The notes under the pieces were generated by a model that was given only the letters and a program-made list of their open reading frames with translations, had not been told where the DNA came from and made no database searches. From IMG/VR virus record IMGVR_UViG_3300014911_000013, positions 1 to 41,753 of that record: a stretch of DNA of 41,753 nucleotides; one strand, given 5' to 3'. The DNA is from a virus. Position 1 is the first letter of the stretch. Each line of letters begins with the position of its first letter. This document shows positions 32,772 to 39,849 of the stretch, piece by piece. Position numbers and translations under genes: made by a program.

Positions 32772-34443
32772 GCTTTCGCTCCCACTCACTCACCTTCCTC
32801 CACGCCCTTTCACTGTCGATCCGCCCCGGGATTGCGCCCGACCACCTGCGCGCCTGCTTCGGGAAATGCAGAATGCCCGCGGTCTCCACGCCCTCGGAGT
32901 ATGCCGGGAACGTGTTCCACTCGTTCCCCAGGACAAGCGTCCGCGGCGGGTCAGCATACAGCGCCATAAGCAGCGGCCCCTGGTCGCGCTGCGCAAACAC
33001 CTCCCACTCCTCGCGCCACCGCTTGAAGAACCGCTCCACACGCTCGCAGCGCCTGAACGCCCACACGCCACCATTCAGCTGAATCGTGTGAAGTGTCTTG
33101 ACAGCCCTACGCACCTTCCGCATCTCCGCGGCGTTATTTCGCCTGCGGTACGAGAACATCGTGTCCATGAGGTGCGGGTCTTTGCAGATGATGAATTCCC
33201 AACCGTCCTCGATCCACTCGAAGAACCGATACACCGGCGCGGTCACCAGGGTGTCGGCGTCGAGGTACAGCACCGATTCCCACTCCGCCGGACTCAGCTC
33301 GTATGCGCGAAGCTTAGCCCGCCTGCCGCCGATGTCACTGTCCTCCTGCTGGACGAAGACGTCCTCCAGCCCCAGCGGCTCCGCGCCGCATAGGCAAACG
33401 GGGATGTCCGGCATATGCTCCTTGATGCTCTCCAAGAGTCTGCTTGCGCACTTGCGCGCAGGGCCGCCGAACGCGACGACGTAAATCCCCCGCGTCGAGC
33501 CCGTGCCGTGATCTATCGGGTCAGCCATCTTGACCTTCACCTTCGCCTTCTTCCGCACCGTCTGGCGAACCCGCGGCGCGATAGCCTGGAACGCCTGGTC
33601 GTGCGCGGCGACGAAGTTCTCGACAGAGTGCTCCGCCGTCGCGTCACGGAGCGCATCTCTGTCAACACTCCTGCACGTGTCCATGGCCAGGAGCAGCGCC
33701 AGTATCATGCTCTTCGCGTCGCCGCGATTGAAGCGATGTATGCCATTGACGTCCGGCAGCTCATCGTGGAGCCCGACGCCCTTCGAGATCACCACGGGCA
33801 CGCCGCACGCCAGCGCCTCCAGGGTCGGCATCGGGATCCCCTCGACCCGCGACGGCACCAGCAGGATGTCCAAGCCGCGATAGAAGTCAGGCATCTCCGC
33901 CCACTTGTAGCGCCTCGTCGGCACCGGCCAGCCACGGCCGCTCGCTCGCCACTCCACGCGCCCGCCCAGCACCCCCGCCGCGAAGCGAACCAGATTCTCG
34001 CCCTTCCGCTGATTACGATACGTATACCCCGAGACGCCTATGACCACCGGCCCCGACCGCTTGCTCCTGGCGGGCGTGAATCGATCCCGCTCAACCGGCG
34101 CGGGCACCTGCACCGTCGGCCCGCGCGGAGACAGCAGGTCGGTGTAGATCCCAGCGGTGGTTATCCGCAGATCCACCCGCCGCCCCACCGAATCGAATAA
34201 CTTCGCCTTCGAGTTACCAGGGGGCTCCTCCTCGCGATGCGTGAAATACGCCGCCACAGGGACGTCGGGCCAGGGCTTCAGCCGCTGCGCCTCGAAATAC
34301 GCAAGCATGTACAGCGCGTCCGCGTCGTCCTCGATCACGCCATATCGCAGGCTCCATCCCAGGCGCTCCGCTAGATACCTCGCCATGCGCGGGATCACGC
34401 GGTCGTCCCGCCAGTTTCGGCACCAAATCTGCACGTTCACCAC
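32761..34443 (-). CDS. Bifunctional glycosyltransferase (GT-B domain fused to a GT-A domain)
   Basis: This 560-residue protein begins MVNVQIWCRN at 34443. Residues 1-~285 form a GT4-like GT-B domain: DLRITTAGIYTDLLSP, then the donor motif EGIPMPTLEALACG with the E-x7-E pair E201/E209. A basic linker (~290-306) leads to a GT-A domain, residues ~318-530, with YVVAFGGPA, RRAKLRAYELSPAEW, and the metal-binding DxD in VLYLDADT (D395, D397), plus NGGVWAFRRC. Such two-enzyme fusions add two sugars in sequence. It is the first gene of the glycan cassette and overlaps the terminase by seven bases. The acceptor is unknown. Confidence 0.85.
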   Translation of the reverse strand: MVNVQIWCRNWRDDRVIPRMARYLAERLGWSLRYGVIEDDADALYMLAYFEAQRLKPWPDVPVAAYFTHREEEPPGNSKAKLFDSVGRRVDLRITTAGIYTDLLSPRGPTVQVPAPVERDRFTPARSKRSGPVVIGVSGYTYRNQRKGENLVRFAAGVLGGRVEWRASGRGWPVPTRRYKWAEMPDFYRGLDILLVPSRVEGIPMPTLEALACGVPVVISKGVGLHDELPDVNGIHRFNRGDAKSMILALLLAMDTCRSVDRDALRDATAEHSVENFVAAHDQAFQAIAPRVRQTVRKKAKVKVKMADPIDHGTGSTRGIYVVAFGGPARKCASRLLESIKEHMPDIPVCLCGAEPLGLEDVFVQQEDSDIGGRRAKLRAYELSPAEWESVLYLDADTLVTAPVYRFFEWIEDGWEFIICKDPHLMDTMFSYRRRNNAAEMRKVRRAVKTLHTIQLNGGVWAFRRCERVERFFKRWREEWEVFAQRDQGPLLMALYADPPRTLVLGNEWNTFPAYSEGVETAGILHFPKQARRWSGAIPGRIDSERAWRKVSEWERKHGA

Positions 34444-35642
34444 GCTACGATCCTTCGGCTCCGTTGAGGCGTGCTGACCATCGCAAACGCCCCCGCGACC
34501 GCGTCCACCTGGTCGTCGTGCGTAGAGCCATCGCCTGTGAACGATACGAACTCGTCAATAAAATCTCTCACCCAATCTCCTCGCACCAGCGTCAGCTTGC
34601 CCTGCTCCGCCCGCGCAGCCACCGGTAACGCGCGCGTTAACTTGTCCTTGTCGACATCGATACCGCGGACGGAGATGCGCGCCAGCTCGCGACGCCGCAG
34701 CAGCGTCTGCACCGCCGCAATGCCGTGAAGCGACTTCTCGATGCCCTGCTCCACACCAGTGCCTTCAAGCAGCATAGTCTGCAACATAATCCGCTCCTGG
34801 TCTGGCCACTCCCACCGACCACGGATCACGTCGCGCACGTAGACAGTGCCATCGTCCGCCTGCGCCACGGCCGCGGATGCGGTGTAGTCCGCGCTCGTCT
34901 TTGTACTCGCCGCCAAGTCCCAGTACCGCGCCCAGCGCAGCCCACCCGGGGCCGCGTCCACAATGCGGAACCACTCGCGCCTGAACAGCGTCCCCGCCTG
35001 ATCGATGAACTCGCCCTCGAGCTCCTGCTTCGCGAAGAACTCAGTGTACTGACTCCTCACCGCTTCGTAGAATCCCTCTGGCAGGAACGGGTTCTCCAGC
35101 GTCCGGATCCGGAACAGCTCCGTACCTTCCCTGCCGCTGCCGAAGACCTCGTACGTCCAGTGCGCCCGCCCTTTAGGCGTGAACGTCGCAGACAGCCAGC
35201 CAGGCTTGCCACCACCGCCGCGGAGGGACGCGATGACGATCTCGAACGCGTCGCGCTTCATGAGACTCGCCTCGTCCAACCACGCGCCCGCCAGGTTCGG
35301 CCCGCGCGCGCGCTCCGGATCGTCCAACGATCGACAGATGATCTCCGCACCATTCCCAAGCTTGAGCATCATATCGCTCAGATTGATGCTGCGCAGGCAG
35401 TGCATCTGGTCGCAGATTGTGGTCAATGCCCTGAACGTCGCGTCTTTGAGCATTCCGTATGTCGGTGCGTACACACCGAAAAGCAGGCCGCGCGAGTCCG
35501 CAGACATCGCGCGTACCGCCATATCCAATGCTCCAACGTATGTCTTGCCGCTGCCGCGCCCGCCGACCAGCGCGCGGAAGGTCGCCTTTGAGTCCCTAAA
35601 CGCTTTCTGCTTCGGACTCAGCTTGATCCTCAGCTCCCGCAA
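34437..35642 (-). CDS. Terminase large subunit
   Basis: This 401-residue protein is taken from TTG 35642, six bases after GAGGAGG; another TTG at 35657 lies within that site. Walker A is VGGRGSGKT, Walker B AWLDEAS, followed by a coupling strand LSATFTPKGRAHW, and the RNase H-like nuclease residues ARYWDLAAS and THDDQVDAVAG (DD near the C-terminus), in the order found in terminases (ATPase then nuclease). Role: packages the genome through the portal and cuts it. The start overlaps the small subunit by about 47 bp. The glycosyltransferase starts before its stop. Confidence 0.92.
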   Translation of the reverse strand: MRELRIKLSPKQKAFRDSKATFRALVGGRGSGKTYVGALDMAVRAMSADSRGLLFGVYAPTYGMLKDATFRALTTICDQMHCLRSINLSDMMLKLGNGAEIICRSLDDPERARGPNLAGAWLDEASLMKRDAFEIVIASLRGGGGKPGWLSATFTPKGRAHWTYEVFGSGREGTELFRIRTLENPFLPEGFYEAVRSQYTEFFAKQELEGEFIDQAGTLFRREWFRIVDAAPGGLRWARYWDLAASTKTSADYTASAAVAQADDGTVYVRDVIRGRWEWPDQERIMLQTMLLEGTGVEQGIEKSLHGIAAVQTLLRRRELARISVRGIDVDKDKLTRALPVAARAEQGKLTLVRGDWVRDFIDEFVSFTGDGSTHDDQVDAVAGAFAMVSTPQRSRRIVAW

Positions 35643-36033
35643 CCACGACCTCCTCAACCAGCTTCAGCTTCACCTCGCCGTCGTGCATGTGCCGAACCCG
35701 CTGGCCGTACACCTCGGGACGGCGTGATGTGAGAATAAACGTCAATAATTTATCGCTACTTTCTTGAGCACGCTTCCAGGCAATAGCCTCGAGACCATCC
35801 AGCGCCTCTTCCAGCGCCTCGTCCCACGCCGCCTCGAACGTCTTCCAGCGCCGTCGCGCACAGTACGCACCGCCTCGCGTAATACCAGCGGCCTGACAGG
35901 CGGCGCGCACGTTCGCGGTGTTCCGCAGCGCCGCGATAAACCTGGCCATCCACGGCCGCGGCAAGTCGCGCCTCCGGCCGATCAGCGGCCCCAGCTCCCC
36001 TGTACCGCCTTTTCTGCTCTCCCTCTTGCTCAT
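35596..36033 (-). CDS. Terminase small subunit
   Basis: This 145-residue protein starts at ATG 36033, coupled (ATGA) to the methyltransferase stop. It has a N-terminal basic tail, a helix-turn-helix-like segment FIAALRNTANVRAACQAAGI then TRGGAYCARRRWKTFEAAWD, and a central helix ALDGLEAIAWKRAQESSDKLL with a YGQRVR strand, the typical arrangement for small terminases. Role: recognises the packaging site and regulates the large subunit, encoded directly downstream. The C-terminus is acidic. Confidence 0.85.
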   Translation of the reverse strand: MSKRESRKGGTGELGPLIGRRRDLPRPWMARFIAALRNTANVRAACQAAGITRGGAYCARRRWKTFEAAWDEALEEALDGLEAIAWKRAQESSDKLLTFILTSRRPEVYGQRVRHMHDGEVKLKLVEEVVVAGAEDQAESEAESV

Positions 36034-37487
36034 ACCTCCAACTCCGGATTCAAACCATCATCTGCGAATCTCTCCAGGGCGACGGCGACGTAGCGAGGCT
36101 CGCGTTCTGTGGCTATGCATCTCCGCCGCAATCGCTCGCACGCCAGAAGCGTCGTCCCCGACCCGAGGAACGGCTCCCACACCAGGTCGCCCTGCTCGCT
36201 ATAGACCTCGATCGCGCGCAGCGGCAGCTCCAGCGGGAACGCTGCGACGTGATATCGCAACGGCGAGCCTTCGGCGTCGTGCGTACTCCAGACTGCGTGG
36301 ACGGACATGCGCCACTTCCGGCGTGGCAGGCGGCGCTCCTTGCCGCCCTTCGACCTGAACGTCCATACGAAATCATATCCCTCGATGGGCACTCCTGAAA
36401 ATACCCTCCACAAATTCTCCAGCCACTGCTGGGCTACAATATCGTCCTCCAGCAACTCCGTGGATCGTTGCGGCACCCGCCTGATAACCAGCTCCTCCGG
36501 CTCGTCGTCCTCGCCCCCGGGCGCGCGGAACGACCACACGTACTCCCACTCCTGATGGTGTGGGATCGTTGAGTGGTACGACCAGAACGGTGCCGGAAGG
36601 CGCTCGAAGGGCTTCCGCCAGATCCGATTCGCCCAAAGCTTCCAACCGTGACGACGGAAGCGCTCGTTGTAGATGCACGACATCAGGAAGACGCCGTAAC
36701 TCGCGTCCCCCGTAATGCGCTCGACGATGCTCTTGACGTAGATGTCGCCGAAGTTGACGACGAAGTAGCCGCCAGGAATCACAACACGCGCGCCGACCTC
36801 AGCAGTCTTGTCGATCAGCTCCACCAGGTCGCCGAACGCCTCCCCCTCCTCGTACTCCTTACCCACGCCGTAGGGCGGCGACGTCACCGCCATGCGCGCC
36901 CGCTCACCAGCGAAAAGCGCCTCCACCGCCTCGATGTCCGTGCAGTCGCCCACAAGCAGCTTGTGCTCCCCGACCCGCCAGACCTGACCAGGCTCGACCC
37001 CCCACTTCTCGCGCAGCTCCTCCGCCTCGTCCACGCGCGGCTCAGCGGTCTCGTCGGAGTCCGAATCGAACTCCCTACCTATCCCTTCCGCAAGGCTGTC
37101 GAGCAAGTCGCGCACCGCGTCGTTGCCCGTCTGCACGTCGCTCAGAAGATCCGCCAGCGCCTCGGGATCCGTCTCCGCCGCCGCAGCCAGCGGATCCAGC
37201 GTCGCGAGCGTAAGCTTCTCCTCGTCCTCATCGAGGTCAACGTACAGGACAGGTATGGTCGGCTCTTTGCGTGACAGGGCCAGCGCCACGCGCAGGTGGC
37301 CGTCCAGGATGAAGCCGGTGCGCTTGTTCACGATGACCTGCTGCACCCAGCCAACCTCGTCAAGAACGCCCTCCAACGCTCCCCGCTGCGCATCAGGGTG
37401 CGCGCGCCAGTTCCGCGGATTCGCGACGAGATCGCCAGGTGGCACGTCCGCACTACCAACTATCCGATTCCTCCAACGTCGCTTCAC
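36030..37487 (-). CDS. ParB-like domain fused to a DNA methyltransferase (N4/N6 amino group)
   Basis: This 485-residue protein starts at ATG 37487. Residues ~15-110 are ParB/sulfiredoxin-like (NPRNWRAH, FILDGHLRVA). After an acidic linker, residues ~160-485 form an amino-methyltransferase: catalytic motif IV TSPPYG at 202-207, FVVNFGDIY, then motif I at the C-terminal side, EPFLGSGTTLLAC (~438-450), so the permuted beta-class order. TSPPY is common in N4-cytosine and some N6-adenine enzymes. No cognate restriction gene is seen. Role: probably modifies phage DNA against host restriction; ParB-like part may bind DNA or nucleotide. It begins the packaging genes. Confidence 0.88.
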   Translation of the reverse strand: MKRRWRNRIVGSADVPPGDLVANPRNWRAHPDAQRGALEGVLDEVGWVQQVIVNKRTGFILDGHLRVALALSRKEPTIPVLYVDLDEDEEKLTLATLDPLAAAAETDPEALADLLSDVQTGNDAVRDLLDSLAEGIGREFDSDSDETAEPRVDEAEELREKWGVEPGQVWRVGEHKLLVGDCTDIEAVEALFAGERARMAVTSPPYGVGKEYEEGEAFGDLVELIDKTAEVGARVVIPGGYFVVNFGDIYVKSIVERITGDASYGVFLMSCIYNERFRRHGWKLWANRIWRKPFERLPAPFWSYHSTIPHHQEWEYVWSFRAPGGEDDEPEELVIRRVPQRSTELLEDDIVAQQWLENLWRVFSGVPIEGYDFVWTFRSKGGKERRLPRRKWRMSVHAVWSTHDAEGSPLRYHVAAFPLELPLRAIEVYSEQGDLVWEPFLGSGTTLLACERLRRRCIATEREPRYVAVALERFADDGLNPELEV

Positions 37488-37855
37488 TCTACTAACCTCA
37501 CTGCAACCTCGACCACAGCGTTCAGGCCCGCCTCACGAGCCTCCCGCACCAGCCGCCTAGCATCTCCACGCGACAGGCCGCGCACCACGCCCTGTTCGCG
37601 CAGGAGCTCAAGGTCGTTCGTTCGACCGAGCCACGCCCGCGCCGCGTCCTCCACGGAGCGCGCCGTCTGGTAGATCGTTCCCTCTGCGCGGTCAGGGCAC
37701 ATCTCGCGGTGCACCTCCACCGCCGCCTTCCAGGCGCTCTCGCCATCAATCATCTTCATGAGGATCGCGCGGCGCACTTCGCTCCAGTGCTCCGCCGCCT
37801 CACGGAAGAAGCGCATTCGCTCCTCGTACGGCACCGACATCAGTATGTTCGACAC
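37484..37855 (-). CDS. Unrecognised helical protein upstream of the methyltransferase
   Basis: This 123-residue protein starts at GTG 37855 after AGGAGG and is coupled (ATGA-type) to the methyltransferase. Helical and charged, with VPYEERMRFFREAAEHWSE, a DGESAWKAAVEVHREM segment, and a C-terminal GLSRGDARRLVREARE helix. A DNA-binding HTH is possible in the DGESAWKAAVEVH region (looks like a transposase/terminase-type HTH), which I cannot confirm. It may be a small regulator or packaging accessory. Confidence 0.6.
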   Translation of the reverse strand: MSNILMSVPYEERMRFFREAAEHWSEVRRAILMKMIDGESAWKAAVEVHREMCPDRAEGTIYQTARSVEDAARAWLGRTNDLELLREQGVVRGLSRGDARRLVREAREAGLNAVVEVAVRLVE

Positions 37856-37874
37856 TTTTCCCTCCTGTCTATGT

Positions 37875-38081
37875 CTACTGCCCTACTGCCAGGGCAAGTG
37901 ATAGGACGAGCCAAAGTAGAACCGCCAGACCGGCCAGCAGCTGGTCGCCCTCGTCGTACTCCTGCCCGCCGCGCACCCACAGCACGACCTTACCGGCGGC
38001 AACCGCGACCAGCGCGCCGACCAGGACGATCACGTGGATCGCCAACCATCTCAGCAGCACTCCAGATAGCGTCGTGTCCAT
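37875..38081 (-). CDS. Small membrane protein, first gene of the late block
   Basis: This 68-residue protein has two membrane helices (LLRWLAIHVIVLVGALVAVA and GLAVLLWLVLSLALAVGQ) separated by a polar loop GGQEYDEGD. I chose ATG 38081; GTG 38087 is also possible and neither has a strong ribosome site. It lies 58 bp after promoter/leader copy 3. Possible roles: holin-like, superinfection or host membrane function. No family known to me. Confidence 0.6.
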   Translation of the reverse strand: MDTTLSGVLLRWLAIHVIVLVGALVAVAAGKVVLWVRGGQEYDEGDQLLAGLAVLLWLVLSLALAVGQ

Positions 38082-38138
38082 GCCCACAAATCTACCACAT
38101 CTCCCGCCAGCGATATAACAGCATTTCCTCGCCCGCGC

Positions 38139-38209
38139 GAAATTTCCCCTTTATTTTTGAAGAGAATGAATCTTATAAAGTTATATATCGAACGCGCCCT
38201 TAGTTTAAG
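38139..38209 (-). promoter_or_regulatory. Conserved promoter/leader element, copy 3 (late block)
   Basis: The same AT-rich element as at 8.06 and 8.17 kb, 30 kb away, in the same orientation: GGCGCGTTCGATATATAA, CTTTATAAGATTCA, AAATAAAGGGG and AAATTTC. Only two or three positions differ in the ~60-base core, while its upstream flank is different. It is placed just before the first gene of the late block, supporting a promoter rather than a coding role. Confidence 0.6.
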
Positions 38210-38240
38210 AAGGCATTTTGAGCGGATGATCAGATACGCC

Positions 38241-38274
38241 AATCGCCCCGGTGCATTTACACGCCAGGGCGATT
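38241..38274 (-). terminator. Hairpin between early and late blocks
   Basis: Inverted repeat AATCGCCC (38241-38248) with GGGCGATT (38267-38274) and an inner GTG/CAC pair. It lies just upstream of promoter copy 3. It may end early transcripts; no U-run is evident. Confidence 0.4.
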
Positions 38275-38297
38275 AGGCTACAATCCTGGTAGACCCC

Positions 38298-38335
38298 GGC
38301 GCGAGGCCACCGCCCCCTCCCGGTGGCCCCGCGCC
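38298..38335 (-). terminator. Strong GC hairpin after the early gene at 38.4 kb
   Basis: Two-part stem: GGCGCG/CGCGCC and GGCCACCG/CGGTGGCC with one mismatch between them and an 8-base loop. It lies 19 bases downstream of the stop at 38354, so it probably ends the early transcript. No U-run follows. Confidence 0.5.
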
Positions 38336-38353
38336 GTCCACCACGAACCTGGT

Positions 38354-38680
38354 CTAGCAGGCGAGGAAGAACTTGCTTATCTCCTTCGCGAGCGTCGCCT
38401 TCTCCTCGCTGCCCAGTGCCAGTTCTTCGAGGAGCTCGACCGCCGCTTGCAGCGCCTCGTTGTAGCGCGTCTCCGCCGCGCGCAGCTCGTCGCGGAGCCC
38501 CCTGGTGAATGCCGCGTACTCTTTCCGCGTCATCCCGAGCTCCTCTCGCATCTCGTCCGCCGTCTCCCAGTCCAGTTCGTCGTACGGAACTGGGAAGTCC
38601 TCCGCGCGCTCCTGCGCGCGTAGCTTGGCGCCTGTCGCTTTTTCCAGCTCTTCGACGATCCTCTTGGCCTTGGCTTTCAT
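38354..38680 (-). CDS. Small helical hypothetical protein
   Basis: This 108-residue protein starts at ATG 38680 with GAGGAGG five bases upstream; a longer frame to 38713 lacks a site. It begins MKAKAKRIVEELEKATGAKL, has a YDELDWETADEMREELGM middle and a long charged coiled-coil-like C-terminal half ending ISKFFLAC. No catalytic motif. Early gene of unknown function. Confidence 0.7.
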   Translation of the reverse strand: MKAKAKRIVEELEKATGAKLRAQERAEDFPVPYDELDWETADEMREELGMTRKEYAAFTRGLRDELRAAETRYNEALQAAVELLEELALGSEEKATLAKEISKFFLAC

Positions 38681-38731
38681 CGTTGCCTCCTCGTTCGTTA
38701 TCACCACCATCATATCACATGGTGTAAATAC

Positions 38732-39079
38732 CTAGACGACCGCGAGCGCGCGAGCGCCGAGGATCCGTCCGTTCTCGTCCCGGATCAGCGCCGCCGGAAT
38801 CACGACCAGGTAGCCAGCGTCCTCCGGCGTCGGCCCGAGCGCCTGCGCCAGGAGCGCCGAGACCACGTAGACGTGGCCCGGCCTGAACTCTGGCAGGCCC
38901 TGCGGCTTGCCGAAACGCTTCCGGATCACCGGCACGTCCACGCCCTCCGCGCAGACCGTGCCGACGACCTCTGTCTCCTCCTCCAGCCGCGGCGGGCTGT
39001 CGCAGCGGTCGATCGTGATCGACAGCCCGTTGCCGTTGCAGATGGTCACCGGGTGTGGAGTTAGATTAACAATCTTCAT
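38732..39079 (-). CDS. Conserved small protein of the NLTPHPV type
   Basis: This 115-residue protein starts at ATG 39079 with GGAG nine bases upstream. It opens MKIVNLTPHPVTICNGNG and has VPVIRKRFGKPQGLPEFRPG, VYVVSALLAQAL and a late DAGYLVVIPAALIRDENGRI; I recognise this from phage and plasmid hypothetical proteins. Alternative in-frame starts at 39148/39151 would add a 23-residue leader made of the last repeat unit. The ATG region here (GTTGGAGTGATGAAGATT) is the twelfth, diverged unit of the upstream 69-bp array. The function is unknown. Confidence 0.75.
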   Translation of the reverse strand: MKIVNLTPHPVTICNGNGLSITIDRCDSPPRLEEETEVVGTVCAEGVDVPVIRKRFGKPQGLPEFRPGHVYVVSALLAQALGPTPEDAGYLVVIPAALIRDENGRILGARALAVV

Positions 39080-39147
39080 CACTCCAACTCCATCCGGTCG
39101 TGGCGCGTCGGCTGGCACCAAGTCTGGATTTGAACTAATTAATTTCA

Positions 39148-39849
39148 TCATTTCAACTCCATCGAGCCGCGGCGCTCGGCGGCGCCCCTGGTCGGCGTCG
39201 GGCATGGAGTTGAACTAATTAATTTCATCAACTCAACTCTAGACTCCGTGTCGACCTCGGCTGACGCGAAGTCTCGACTTAGACTGATTAATTTCATCAA
39301 CTCAACTCCATCGCGCGCTGCGCCTCCGGCCGACCCGAAGTCTCGACTTAGACTAATTAATTTCATCAATTCAACTCTAGACTTCGCGGCGTCCCCGGTC
39401 GACGCGAAGTCTCGACTTAGACTAATTAATTTCATCAACTCAACTCTAGACTTCGCGTCGCCCTCGGTCGACCCGAAGTCTCGACTTAGACTAATTAATT
39501 TCATCAACTCAACTCCATCGCGCGCGGCGTCCTCGGCCAACGCCAGATCTAGACTTAGACTAATTAATTTCATCAACTCAACTCTAGACTTCGTGCCGAC
39601 CTCGGCCAGCGCCAGATCTAGACTTAGACTAATTAATTTCATCAACTCAACTCTAGACTTCGTGCCGACCTCGGCCGACCCGAAGTCTCGACTTAGACTA
39701 ATTAATTTCATCAACTCAACTCGAGACTTCTGGTCGGCCTCGGCCGACCAGAAGTCTCGACTTAGACTAATTAATTTCATCAACTCAACTCTAGACTTCG
39801 TGCCGACCTCGGCCAACGCGAAGTCTCGACTTAGACTAATTAATTTCAT
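39148..39849 (-). CDS. Possible repeat protein of 23-residue units, read through the array
   Basis: Because 69 is a multiple of three, the array is one open frame of 233 codons on the minus strand. Its units resemble MKLISLSRDFxSAExxxKSRVEL, starting at ATG 39849, whose A is the last base of the upstream TGA stop. It ends with TGA 39148-39150, which overlaps the ATG of the next unit. Synonymous preference is not visible and the opposite strand is open too, so this may be a by-product of the DNA repeat rather than a protein. If translated, it is a repetitive amphipathic polypeptide. Confidence 0.35.
   Translation of the reverse strand: MKLISLSRDFALAEVGTKSRVELMKLISLSRDFWSAEADQKSRVELMKLISLSRDFGSAEVGTKSRVELMKLISLSLDLALAEVGTKSRVELMKLISLSLDLALAEDAARDGVELMKLISLSRDFGSTEGDAKSRVELMKLISLSRDFASTGDAAKSRVELMKLISLSRDFGSAGGAARDGVELMKLISLSRDFASAEVDTESRVELMKLISSTPCPTPTRGAAERRGSMELK
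39721..39760. repeat. Perfect 40-bp palindrome within the array
   Basis: Arms of 19 bases are exact inverted complements around a central TC. It is one of the spacers of the 69-bp array; other spacers carry only the outer 8 bases of the stem (AGACTTCG/CGAAGTCT) or none. It could form a cruciform or RNA hairpin, or bind a dimeric protein. Confidence 0.85.

Noticed and set aside
38051-38242. 63-residue open frame through promoter copy 3
   Set aside because: It consists mostly of the repeated element and overlaps the small membrane protein; treated as a shadow.
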